A DNA stretch of 6,622 nt from Verrucomicrobia bacterium TMED44 (GCA_002168015.1 NHCX01000031.1:9079-15700); one strand, 5' to 3'. Counted from the stretch's first letter, positions 1-6,280 are shown. Notes: generated by a model from the letters alone, not told the origin. Numbers and translations: made by a program.

Positions 1-625
1 GGAAATGCGTCAGGAACTGGGATTTTCAAAAGAAGATCTGATACTGGCTGGCATTTCAACCTGGCCGGGCGAAGAGAAATTACTCATCGAACTCGTTCAG
101 TCTCTACGTCTGGAGAAAATGGATATTAAACTCCTGATTATTCCCAGACATGCGGAACGCAGGCACGAGATCAGACGGGTTCTGGAAACTTCCGGTCTGC
201 CTCATAATCTGAGAAGTACCCAAAAAGAAGGAACTCAAGACTCGATTGCCTACCTTGCCGACACCACCGGAGAAGTTATGTCCCTACTCCAAGCTGCAGA
301 TTTTGCCTTTATGGGTAAATCACTCTCTCCCCACCATGGCGGCCAAAACCCGATCGAACCAGTTGCCTTGAATCTTCCTCTTGTTATGGGACCAAATCAC
401 CAAAACTTTCGGGAAACCTGTACCGATCTCATTGCTCACGAAGCTCTCCTGGTTGGGGCAAACACCACCGAGACTAATTCTTTACTTCTCAAACTCGCCC
501 GCGAGGCAAGCCTTAGGCAAACCATGACTTCCTGCTGTCAGGCTTGGATGAAAAAACAGGGAACCCCCAGCGAATTCACCCTAGCATATTTGCAGAAGGT
601 TATTCGTGATTTAGGTTCCAAGTAA
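1..625 (+). CDS. waaA: 3-deoxy-D-manno-octulosonic acid (Kdo) transferase, C-terminal part, 5' end outside window
   Basis: WaaA (KdtA) transfers Kdo from CMP-Kdo to the lipid A precursor at the cytoplasmic face of the inner membrane. About 207 codons are present (reading frame from base 2), roughly the C-terminal GT-B half of a protein usually near 420 residues. The frame is open to the window edge, so the ATG at base 5 is internal. Family landmarks in order are GISTWPGEE (the common form has STHxGEE), IIPRHAER, LADTTGEV, then FMGKSLSPHHGGQNPIEPVA and GPNHQNF, which match the CMP-Kdo-binding half of the family. The W where His is usual in the first motif may be a lineage trait. The gene ends at TAA 623-625 and is followed by an 86-base gap before the transporter operon, which has no functional link to it. 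Identification is confident; only the start and N-terminal acceptor domain are missing. Confidence 0.93.
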   Translation, partial: EMRQELGFSKEDLILAGISTWPGEEKLLIELVQSLRLEKMDIKLLIIPRHAERRHEIRRVLETSGLPHNLRSTQKEGTQDSIAYLADTTGEVMSLLQAADFAFMGKSLSPHHGGQNPIEPVALNLPLVMGPNHQNFRETCTDLIAHEALLVGANTTETNSLLLKLAREASLRQTMTSCCQAWMKKQGTPSEFTLAYLQKVIRDLGSK

Positions 626-653
626 ATTTCTCTCCTCCAAAAATTTTCCGTCA

Positions 654-682
654 TTGACCATTTATGGATAAATTCCTATTCC
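654..682 (+). promoter_or_regulatory. possible sigma-70-type promoter for the phn-like operon
   Basis: TTGACC (654-659) resembles a -35 box (5 of 6). After a 17-base spacer comes TATTCC (677-682), a weak -10 match (first three bases only). Transcription would start near 689, inside the 683-703 palindrome, and would leave a leader of about 20 bases before the chosen phnD start at 712. It is the best spaced pair in the waaA-phnD gap, but the poor -10 keeps this tentative. Confidence 0.25.
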
Positions 683-703
683 TATTGAGACCCAGTCTCA
701 ATA
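683..703. promoter_or_regulatory. perfect 9+3+9 inverted repeat upstream of the transporter operon (operator or hairpin)
   Basis: The left arm TATTGAGAC (683-691), spacer CCA (692-694) and right arm GTCTCAATA (695-703) are perfectly complementary over nine base pairs. The repeat ends 8 bases before the ATG at 712 and would overlap the start point of the possible promoter at 654-682, a classic repressor position. As RNA it would be a 9-bp stem with a 3-base loop followed by ATTTTAC, so a weak terminator for waaA or an attenuator is also possible. It does not resemble the direct repeats of a PhoB box. The structure is certain; its role is inferred. Confidence 0.6.
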
Positions 704-711
704 ATTTTACT

Positions 712-1650
712 ATGAAAAGTCGTATACATACCTTGTCTTCATCCATGCGATCGGTTCTCTGCGGATTCGGTCTTTTATTTCTCTGTGCCTGTGGTTCAGA
801 TATCGAGCCCCAGATGCCCGAAGAGACCAAGCCCAACCAACTAAGCCTTAAAAAACTGATCATTGCCCTCAAAGCTAATAAAAACCCTGAGGAAATGTTG
901 GCCGAGAAACATGATCTGGAAAAATTTCTCTCCAATAAAATGCAAAGAGCTGTCGAAGTTATTATTCCCACTGACTCGGCTACCGTGGTTGAATCTTTCC
1001 GTAATGGAACCCTCGATCTTGGCTATCTCAGCTCCACTGATGCTGCCCGGAATCTGGATCAGGAAACCGCCTCAATCCTGCTTGTTCATCTTAAAAGCGG
1101 GAAACCTTACTACAATAGCGTTTGGCTTAGTCTCCAAGATAAACCGTATCAGTCTATTATTGAACTCAAGGGCAAACCAGTTGCGTTTGCAAGCCGTTCA
1201 AGCACCTCTGGCTTCCTGATTCCCACATGGGACTTGGCTCAAAAAGGTCTCGTCGGCCCGAACGCTTCCCTGACTGACTACTTTTCACAAACTGTATACG
1301 GCACCGGCTATGTATCCGCCGTCGAAAAAGTTCTGAGTGGAGAAGTGGAAGCAGCCGCTGTCAGCGATTATGTGTTCAAAGGAGATAATAAATACCTCAC
1401 CGATGCTCAAAAAGCGAAACTCAAGATCATTCAGGAACAAGGTCCTGTTCCTGCCCACACCCTCTGTGTTCGGGGAAGCCTCTCGAAAAACGATCAAAAA
1501 TACCTCCAACAGGCTTTTTTGGATATCAATCAGGAAAATCCGCAACTTAGAGATCGTATATTTAACGGAGAGCTTGTGGTGGTGGATCAGGACAAACATC
1601 TGCGCGTGACCCGCGAAGCCCTGGAAATACAAAAAACGCTCAAGCCATAA
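712..1650 (+). CDS. phnD: periplasmic phosphonate/phosphite/phosphate-type ABC transporter substrate-binding lipoprotein (PhnD-like)
   Basis: This 312-residue protein is the ligand-capturing component of the importer encoded with the next two genes. With the start at 712 it has a basic n-region, a hydrophobic stretch and a lipobox LCAC with the lipidated Cys at residue 27, so it should be tethered at the periplasmic face of a membrane. Family signs of the PhnD/Phosphonate-bd group are IIALKANKNPEEM near 52-64, GKPYYNSVWL near 130-139, LKGKPVAFASRSSTSG at 152-167 (the S-T-S that typically holds the oxyanion) and EVEAAAVSDYV near 211-221 with the conserved Asp. The stretch GTGY (197-200) stands where many PhnD proteins have a Gly-x-His motif, so ligand preference may differ from classical PhnD. 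The frame is also open from ATG 664, but that start gives an overlong n-region and would put the 683-703 palindrome inside the gene; ATG 745 is a second alternative. No start has a good Shine-Dalgarno. No C-P lyase or phosphite dehydrogenase is visible, so the ligand is undetermined. Confidence 0.85.
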   Translation: MKSRIHTLSSSMRSVLCGFGLLFLCACGSDIEPQMPEETKPNQLSLKKLIIALKANKNPEEMLAEKHDLEKFLSNKMQRAVEVIIPTDSATVVESFRNGTLDLGYLSSTDAARNLDQETASILLVHLKSGKPYYNSVWLSLQDKPYQSIIELKGKPVAFASRSSTSGFLIPTWDLAQKGLVGPNASLTDYFSQTVYGTGYVSAVEKVLSGEVEAAAVSDYVFKGDNKYLTDAQKAKLKIIQEQGPVPAHTLCVRGSLSKNDQKYLQQAFLDINQENPQLRDRIFNGELVVVDQDKHLRVTREALEIQKTLKP

Positions 1651-1689
1651 CCCACTTGTTTTCTCTTTGCTCTTTACTCAATTAACCTT

Positions 1690-2376
1690 ATGTCCCCCCC
1701 TCTCCTTTTCACCCAGCAGCTCAGACTGGAGGTAGAAGACCGTTTGCTGATCAAAGGGCTCAGTCTTTCCCTCAGTCCCGGATCTTTTGTTGCAGTCACC
1801 GGACCTTCGGGATCCGGAAAGACCACCTTGCTACGGACACTTGCCGGAGAACTCGACCCTGTAGCCGGACAGGTCTCAAACTGCCTTGAATCATCCTCTC
1901 AATTGGCAATGATTTTTCAGGATTTACAATTGGCAGACGGGGCCACCGCAGTAACAAATGTTCTTGGGGGAAGTCTAGGTCGGCATTCTTTTCTCTCCAC
2001 CCTATGGAGTTTCCCAAAAGATGAACGCGAAGAAGCAAGTCGATTACTTTCCCAGTTCGGACTTTCCTCCAAGGAAAGCCAGTGGGTTTCAACGCTTTCA
2101 CGGGGTGAAAGACAAAGGGTGGCCGCCTGCCGTACCCTCCTTGCTCGTCCCCTCCTCCTGCTTGCAGATGAACCCGTATCCAGCCTCGATCCCTCCTCGG
2201 CGGATCAAATACTGACCCATTTGAAATCAACGATTACCCAGAGGAAAGGTTGTCTGGTCTGTGCCCTTCATAATGATGAACAGGTGGAAAAATTTGCGGA
2301 CTTGGTTCTTCGTCTCGATTCCACCGATCCCCAAGGTTGGAAACTTGAAAACCTGCAACCGAGCAATCAGACATGA
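1690..2376 (+). CDS. phnC: phosphonate-type ABC transporter ATP-binding protein (PhnC-like)
   Basis: This cytoplasmic ATPase of 228 residues powers the importer. All nucleotide-binding motifs are present: Walker A GPSGSGKTT (38-46), Q-loop Gln77 in IFQD, signature LSRGERQ (136-142), Walker B LLLLADE (155-161), D-loop SSLD (164-167) and switch His194. The region NVLGGSLGRHSFLSTLW followed by FPKDEREEA (90-116) is characteristic of PhnC-type subunits, which usually carry NVLxGRLG and a later FPKED-like patch. The third signature position is Arg rather than the usual Gly. The protein is somewhat shorter than many PhnC proteins, the trimming being mostly at the C-terminal end. It starts 39 bases after phnD and its stop overlaps the phnE start (ATGA at 2373-2376), so translational coupling with the permease is likely. 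The ATG at 1690 is preceded by a pyrimidine-rich stretch without a Shine-Dalgarno. Annotation as an ABC ATPase is certain; PhnC subtype is supported by motif and neighbours. Confidence 0.92.
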   Translation: MSPPLLFTQQLRLEVEDRLLIKGLSLSLSPGSFVAVTGPSGSGKTTLLRTLAGELDPVAGQVSNCLESSSQLAMIFQDLQLADGATAVTNVLGGSLGRHSFLSTLWSFPKDEREEASRLLSQFGLSSKESQWVSTLSRGERQRVAACRTLLARPLLLLADEPVSSLDPSSADQILTHLKSTITQRKGCLVCALHNDEQVEKFADLVLRLDSTDPQGWKLENLQPSNQT

Positions 2377-3179
2377 AGACTGATCTTCCCTGGCACAGCC
2401 GTTTCGACCTTCTGGGAGTCACTTTTCTTCTCTTCTTGGTCGGAGCCCTGGGTTCCATGCCTGCGATTGAAGGCTCAGGACGTGATCTTGACTATTGGGG
2501 TAATCTCTCCCGCTTTGCCGCCCAATTTTTTCCGCCCGACTGGAGCATCCTTAACCGCACAATTGAGGGCTTGGTTGAAACCGTGCAAATCGCACTCGTT
2601 TCCACCCTGCTTGCGATCACCCTCTCGATCGGTTTATCCATCTGTGCCGCCCGTACCATTTCCCCCCTCTGGCTACTCTGGCCCACCCGTATGTTACTTA
2701 ACATTATCCGTACCATTCCAAGCCTGCTTTGGGCTTTGCTTGCCGTAGTGATTGTAGGGTCCAACCCGCTTGCCGGAGTCATCGCACTCACTCTCTACAG
2801 TGTTGGCTACCTTGCCAAATTTTTCAGTGAAGCGTTTGAGTCCGCAAACACCGATGCTCAAAAAGCCCTCCGTTCACTTGATGCAAGCCCGCTGCAAGCT
2901 TTTCAGTACGGTCTTTGGCCCAATGCACGGCCAATCATTTGGAGTCACTGCTTGTGGATGCTGGAGTACAATGTTCGCTCCGCCAGCATCATTGGATATG
3001 TGGGTGCAGGTGGAATTGGGCTACATCTAAAACTTTATGCGGAGTCTGCTGACAGTTGGAATAAATTCTCCCTTGTGCTCCTTTGTATCCTTATAATTGT
3101 AACCATCCTTGATCTAACTGGAGAAAAAATCAGACAATCCATTCGCGAAAAACTTGAAGGTCAAAAGAAAAAATCGTAG
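2373..3179 (+). CDS. phnE: phosphonate-type ABC transporter permease (PhnE-like)
   Basis: This inner-membrane permease of 268 residues forms the channel of the importer, presumably as a homodimer since only one permease gene is present. Hydrophobic spans are seen near residues 11-30, 70-93, 107-126, 130-148 and 231-249. The coupling (EAA-type) loop lies around 152-187, with SEAFESANTDAQKALRSLDA followed by SPLQAFQYGLWPNARP. It is followed by the PhnE hallmark NVRSASIIGYVGAGGIG at 200-216. The length is normal for the family. The start codon overlaps the phnC stop by four bases. The protein ends in a Lys-rich cytoplasmic tail. Only 25 bases separate its stop from the stop of the convergent MORN-repeat gene, and no convincing rho-independent terminator is visible there. 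Together with phnD and phnC it makes a complete importer in the order D-C-E. Confidence 0.92.
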   Translation: MKTDLPWHSRFDLLGVTFLLFLVGALGSMPAIEGSGRDLDYWGNLSRFAAQFFPPDWSILNRTIEGLVETVQIALVSTLLAITLSIGLSICAARTISPLWLLWPTRMLLNIIRTIPSLLWALLAVVIVGSNPLAGVIALTLYSVGYLAKFFSEAFESANTDAQKALRSLDASPLQAFQYGLWPNARPIIWSHCLWMLEYNVRSASIIGYVGAGGIGLHLKLYAESADSWNKFSLVLLCILIIVTILDLTGEKIRQSIREKLEGQKKKS

Positions 3180-3204
3180 TGCGAGATCAGCCTAAAAAAA
3201 GCTG

Positions 3205-4257
3205 TTAATTTACAATTTTGCCAAAAGAGAAAGTTTTTTTCTCACGGATACTTCCGTTGTCATCATAAGTAATCTCTTCCCCATGCATAAGACCATGAAG
3301 AAAAGAGACTTTACCACTAAGCACGCCATCTTCACTTTTTACTGTTAATGTCCCGGAATAAGGGAAAATGCCGTATTTAAGGAACATCAAATCCGTACCA
3401 TCTTCACTGACAACCTTAAAAGCCTCTTCCGCCTCTTCTTGGGTGCCTTGCCAATTTTCGAGAAGAATGAATTTCCCATTTTTGTGAGCCGTTCTTTTAC
3501 GCTCGACTCCATCTGGGTTATAAAAAATCGAATACCCATCGCGTTCACCATTTAGGTAGTTTTGCTCGATCCATTTCTGTCCATTCTCGTACCACATGGA
3601 AAAAGGCCCATCAGGTTTCCCATCCCGATTGTTACCAAACTTTTCAAGCTGCCCGTTCTCATACCAATGTTGGTAAGGCCCATGCTGAAAACCATTTCTA
3701 TAATTGTGATCCTCCTTTTGCTGGCCATCCGGATACCATGTTTTCATGTGCTTAACCCACCCGTTTTTAACTTCATAAAGCGTACGAAAAGCAAAAAATT
3801 TATACTTGGCAAATCCGCTGTAACCGGTGGCATTTTCCTCCAAGAGGATCGTTCCATTCTCATCCCTCCGAGCTAGAGGAATATCAAAAGCACCCGCTTT
3901 TACATTTCGTGTGATTACTGCTGCGGGCTTGGATTCGGCTGGACGACGTTTGAAAATACTGAAAAAACCACCTGACGGTTTTGATTCAGTCTGCGGTGGT
4001 TGATTGGATACCGGCACAGCTTTGGTCACTCCCGACCAGTCAGGTAATTCGTCCCAAAACTTTTTTTCCTCATCGGATGCGTATACAAAATCAGACCAAT
4101 GATAAAAACGTACCAGACTTTTACGGGCCTCAATCGATGCATCAATTTCGTCCAAAATGATCGGACGTATGGAAGCATTCTCTTCATCCTGTGCAATTGC
4201 GGAAAACACAACCATTGCCATGAGGGCAAATAACAATGGATTAATCATTATTTTCAT
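3205..4257 (-). CDS. exported MORN/YwqK-repeat protein of unknown function
   Basis: With the ATG at 4257 the protein has 350 residues and starts with a clear Sec signal peptide: MKIM, a hydrophobic run, then AIA|QDEE with cleavage after about residue 22. The frame also opens at a TTG at 4284, but that adds nine residues ahead of the signal peptide and would sit almost on the predicted transcript start, so ATG 4257 is preferred. The mature part has an acidic/aromatic N-terminal region, a Pro/Lys-rich linker (about 86-113, with SKP and FKRRP), then repeats with cores WYPDGQ (174-179), WYENGQ (198-203), WYENGQ (222-227) and FYNPDG (245-250), spaced 24, 24 and 23 residues. A second block (PYSG near 299, HGEE, TYDDNG 330-335) repeats the YSG-plus-MORN plan of the first block (GYSG near 145). 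Such repeats are known as MORN_2 or the YwqK antitoxin-like family, but no toxin partner is seen, so no antitoxin role is claimed. Exact ligand or partner is unknown. Confidence 0.85.
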   Translation of the reverse strand: MKIMINPLLFALMAMVVFSAIAQDEENASIRPIILDEIDASIEARKSLVRFYHWSDFVYASDEEKKFWDELPDWSGVTKAVPVSNQPPQTESKPSGGFFSIFKRRPAESKPAAVITRNVKAGAFDIPLARRDENGTILLEENATGYSGFAKYKFFAFRTLYEVKNGWVKHMKTWYPDGQQKEDHNYRNGFQHGPYQHWYENGQLEKFGNNRDGKPDGPFSMWYENGQKWIEQNYLNGERDGYSIFYNPDGVERKRTAHKNGKFILLENWQGTQEEAEEAFKVVSEDGTDLMFLKYGIFPYSGTLTVKSEDGVLSGKVSFLHGLMHGEEITYDDNGSIREKKTFSFGKIVN

Positions 4258-4295
4258 CAAACCAATCCATCCTACCCGCGTCAAGCCCGCAAGCT

Positions 4296-4324
4296 ATCTA
4301 ATTTGCCGCGATACTCCCTTTCAA
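4296..4324 (-). promoter_or_regulatory. possible promoter of the MORN-repeat gene
   Basis: Read on the minus strand, TTGAAA (4324-4319) is a 5-of-6 match to a -35 box. It is followed after exactly 17 bases by TTAGAT (4301-4296), a 3-of-6 -10 match. Transcription would begin near 4289, giving a leader of about 32 bases before the ATG at 4257. The leader carries GGATGGA 9-15 bases before the ATG, a weak ribosome-binding candidate. Weak -10 similarity makes this tentative. Confidence 0.25.
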
Positions 4325-4419
4325 GGTTCATAACTAAACACCCCCGTTTATCGGGAATAATGATGTGAAAAACTAGTTAGTTTATTTGCATTTAGTAAAT
4401 AAGTGCGAGATATTGCAGT

Positions 4420-5223
4420 ATGCGAGATTTTTTACGGTCTGAATTTTTCATTCAAAACCAAGGCCGAATGCGGGTAATTACAAGCTTTCTTCTGTCGGTC
4501 TGCCTTACCTGCCTGATCCTTGGCTTTCTCTGGGATTTTGTGGCCAACCGACCACTCAAAAAACCCAGTGCCGAATTCTCCAGTTCTCCTTCCAGTGATC
4601 AAGGGATAATAAAAAAGGAGAATATCGTACGTTTAATCATGAGGCAACGAAACAGCACCCCGAAAAAATCGACTTCCACTTTTCAGGCAAAAGCAATTTC
4701 CGATATTGTAGCCCCCGAACCAGACTTTAAACTTAAAGTTGCTGAACTGAATCCTCCTGTTACCCCAACCGAGGCAAAAGGATTTAATCTTCGTGGGAAT
4801 CTTGATTTCTCTGTCTTCAAAATGGGAAATTTCAGCACTCGCCTAAGTCGTGCCGGGGCAAAACAGGGATTTATTACCGTTTCCTTACTTTGGGACAATT
4901 ACAACGATCTCGACCTCCATTGCATCGGGCCTAACCGGGAGGAAATTTTCTACAGTAATCGAAAAGGCAAGATTGGAGAATTAGATGTTGATATGAATGC
5001 TGCCCACGAACGCTCCCGAGAACCAGTCGAAAATTTATATTTTCCCCGTCGCATAAGTGGCCGGTATCAAGTTTGCGTAAATCACTATTCAAACAAAGGA
5101 GGAAAAGATCCCACAAGCTTTACCGTACTTATTCGTGTCGAGGGCAGACGAGAAATGCGCCTAAAAGGTCAAATCAGCTCTGGCCAACCAAAACAGGATA
5201 TCTACGCCGTCAATATCCGTTAA
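4420..5223 (+). CDS. membrane-anchored protein with C-terminal YfaP/DUF2135-like domain
   Basis: A 267-residue protein with one membrane span near residues 18-40, preceded by a short basic N-terminus, so the bulk should face the periplasm. A low-complexity Ser/Pro/Lys linker (about 43-120) leads to a beta-type domain from about 149 to the end. Its landmarks are FITVSLLWDNYNDLDLHCIG (151-170), NREEIFYSNR (172-181), GELDVDMNAA (186-195), EPVENLYFP (201-209) and GRYQVCVNHYSN with FTVLI (214-237). This DLDLH...LDVDMN...PVEN...Y.V.V.HY pattern is that of the YfaP/DUF2135-like family, widespread in planctomycetes and verrucomicrobia and sometimes paired with von Willebrand A domains; its function is not established. 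Two Cys (168, 219) lie in adjacent core strands. The ATG at 4420 has no Shine-Dalgarno; ATG 4468 (residue 17), with AAGG just upstream, is an alternative that keeps the membrane span. It is divergent from the MORN-repeat gene. Confidence 0.8.
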   Translation: MRDFLRSEFFIQNQGRMRVITSFLLSVCLTCLILGFLWDFVANRPLKKPSAEFSSSPSSDQGIIKKENIVRLIMRQRNSTPKKSTSTFQAKAISDIVAPEPDFKLKVAELNPPVTPTEAKGFNLRGNLDFSVFKMGNFSTRLSRAGAKQGFITVSLLWDNYNDLDLHCIGPNREEIFYSNRKGKIGELDVDMNAAHERSREPVENLYFPRRISGRYQVCVNHYSNKGGKDPTSFTVLIRVEGRREMRLKGQISSGQPKQDIYAVNIR

Positions 5224-5333
5224 CAATGAATTGCGATTATTTTTAGTTCTTAACTAGCGAAACTTATTTCTAGCATAAGCGATTCGCCTTTTTATATATC
5301 TCGCGACTTTTTTCCTTAACGATACCAACTCTC

Positions 5334-5495
5334 TTATTTAAATAACCCACATTTATAAGAAGGACCTTGAATTTTATCTAGCTTGGTAAGCATTTTCATT
5401 TTCAATAGCAGGAACTGCTTATAATAAAATACTAGTGGATCACCTCTTTTAATAAAGTGGCATAGTGCAATTTTTTCAAATTTTGCATTATTATA
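5334..5495 (-). pseudogene. possible relic or repeat-borne coding fragment (53 codons, no early start)
   Basis: On the minus strand a frame is open from just after TAG (5498-5496) to TAA (5336-5334), 53 codons. It would read NNAKFEKIALCHFIKRGDP, then LVFYYKQFLLLKMKML and TKLDKIQGPSYKCGLFK. No ATG occurs before codon 33 (at 5399), so as it stands only a 21-residue peptide, or 23 with a TTG, could start inside it. An uninterrupted run of this length in such AT-rich DNA, where stops are frequent, is suggestive but not conclusive. It could be the tail of a decayed gene or part of a dispersed intergenic repeat. I do not recognise a family. Confidence 0.25.
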
Positions 5496-5528
5496 CTAAC
5501 CATACTTTTAATATTGATTCCATAAATT

Positions 5529-5534
5529 TATAAT
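5529..5534 (+). promoter_or_regulatory. consensus -10 box ahead of the DUF4328 gene
   Basis: TATAAT at 5529-5534 is a perfect -10 hexamer that would start transcription about 10 bases before the ATG at 5551, giving a very short leader. No good -35 lies at 16-18 bases (the best is TTTTAA at 5506-5511), and the AT-rich setting makes a chance match possible. The start codon itself has no Shine-Dalgarno, which fits a near-leaderless message. Confidence 0.3.
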
Positions 5535-5550
5535 ACGATAAAATTAGATC

Positions 5551-6216
5551 ATGAAAGATAACTTTGAATTTAAAAGTCCTTTAAAATTGTCGATGTGGAT
5601 CAAAAGATTGATGTATGCACATATAATTGTATCGGTTCTTCTAATACTTTCTATCTCATGGGAAATTAAAATATTATGGGATTTTAAAAACGGAACCTTT
5701 AGCAATCAAACTGATTTCATAACCGTATTAGCATCAGCAGAAGAAATAACGATTAATTTGAGTCTCTTATTTATAAGTCTTTTTTTGGGCGGCGGAATAT
5801 TAATTTTTAAATGGATACATCGATGCAATAAGAATGTCAGGGCATTGGGGTCCAAACAAATGAAATTTTCACCGGGTTGGTCAGTGGGTTGGTTTTTTGT
5901 ACCTATCGCAAATCTTTTCAAGCCTTTTCATGTAATGAATGAAATTTGGTCTGCCAGCCACTCTCCTAACGACTGGAGTGCGAATGAAAAACCAAAAGCT
6001 ATTCTAAAGTGGTGGATTTTATGGATTGCATCGAATTCTGTCCCTCAAATCTCTTCAAACTTAGAGGAAAAAGCTCAGACAATTGATGAGTTCATGAAAA
6101 TTAGTTTCTTAAATCTTGGTGGAGAAGTCTTGTGGATAATCCTTTGTTTCGCTTTTATTTCCATTGTCACCAAAATTAGCCAAGCCCAAATTGGACAAAA
6201 AGAACCGACGGATTAG
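5551..6216 (+). CDS. DUF4328 domain multi-pass membrane protein
   Basis: A 221-residue integral membrane protein of the DUF4328 family, whose function is unknown. Clear hydrophobic spans lie near residues 20-37, 67-86, 151-164 and 189-207. The family core is FKWIHRCNKNVRALG (86-100) followed by MKFSPGWSVGWFFVPIANLF and KPFHVMNEIW (104-133), the usual order being W.hR...N.RALG, then sPGW.vgWwf.P..NL.kP...m.eiw. The Trp-rich hydrophobic patch at 110-123 may be a further span or membrane-embedded helix. The length is ordinary for the family and no frame damage is seen. The gene is AT-rich compared with the transporter genes upstream and stands alone except for the small ORF that starts 20 bases after its stop, which may be co-transcribed. 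Family assignment rests on the conserved core; the physiological role cannot be inferred here. Confidence 0.82.
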   Translation: MKDNFEFKSPLKLSMWIKRLMYAHIIVSVLLILSISWEIKILWDFKNGTFSNQTDFITVLASAEEITINLSLLFISLFLGGGILIFKWIHRCNKNVRALGSKQMKFSPGWSVGWFFVPIANLFKPFHVMNEIWSASHSPNDWSANEKPKAILKWWILWIASNSVPQISSNLEEKAQTIDEFMKISFLNLGGEVLWIILCFAFISIVTKISQAQIGQKEPTD

Positions 6217-6220
6217 GAAA

Positions 6221-6280
6221 AGATTGGAGAAAAACAATGGCGAACCTCTGGCATTTCCTTTTCAAGTCACTCTCCAATTT
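6221..6280 (+). promoter_or_regulatory. inverted repeat that could sequester the small ORF's ribosome-binding site
   Basis: ATTGGAGA (6223-6230) is perfectly complementary to TCTCCAAT (6271-6278), with one further wobble pair (6222/6279) and an A-T pair (6221/6280). The GGAG within the left arm is the likely Shine-Dalgarno of the ORF starting at 6237, while the right arm lies inside that ORF. In RNA this would make a stem with a 40-base loop containing the start codon, hiding the ribosome-binding site. The pairing is seen directly; a regulatory role is inferred. Confidence 0.4.

Larger units (their letters stand above)
5224..5550. other. AT-rich intergenic region with no supported gene
   Basis: This 327-base stretch is markedly richer in A+T than the genes to its left. 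It holds GCGATTCGC followed by CTTTTTAT (5279-5294), at best a very weak terminator for the preceding gene. It also holds the 12-bp perfect palindrome TTATTTAAATAA (5334-5345), a small hairpin AGCAG-GAA-CTGCT (5407-5419), two TATAAT hexamers (5420-5425 and 5529-5534) and a 53-codon stop-free frame on the minus strand (5334-5495). Plus-strand ORFs are trivial (for example six codons from 5226). I see no RNA gene. Confidence 0.6.

Noticed and set aside
664..711. Upstream ATG at 664 as the phnD start
   Set aside because: It gives an overlong n-region before the lipoprotein signal, lies between the possible -35 and -10 boxes, and would put the palindrome in coding sequence. ATG 712 gives a normal 26-residue signal before Cys27.
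3188..3204. CAGC...GCTG hairpin between the convergent phnE and MORN-repeat genes as a terminator
   Set aside because: The stem has only 4 bp and the A/T run is in the loop rather than after the stem, so it does not look like a rho-independent terminator in either direction.
3205..4257. Calling the YwqK-like protein an antitoxin
   Set aside because: It carries a Sec signal peptide and has no small toxin gene beside it; the YwqK name reflects repeat similarity only.
4380..4402. TTATTT...AAATAA inverted repeat and AACTAGTT palindrome in the divergent promoter region
   Set aside because: Arms are short, AT-only or 8 bp in total, and expected by chance in AT-rich intergenic DNA.
5279..5294. GCGATTCGC plus T run as terminator of the gene ending at 5223
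   Set aside because: Only 3 bp can pair around a 3-base loop, too weak to call.
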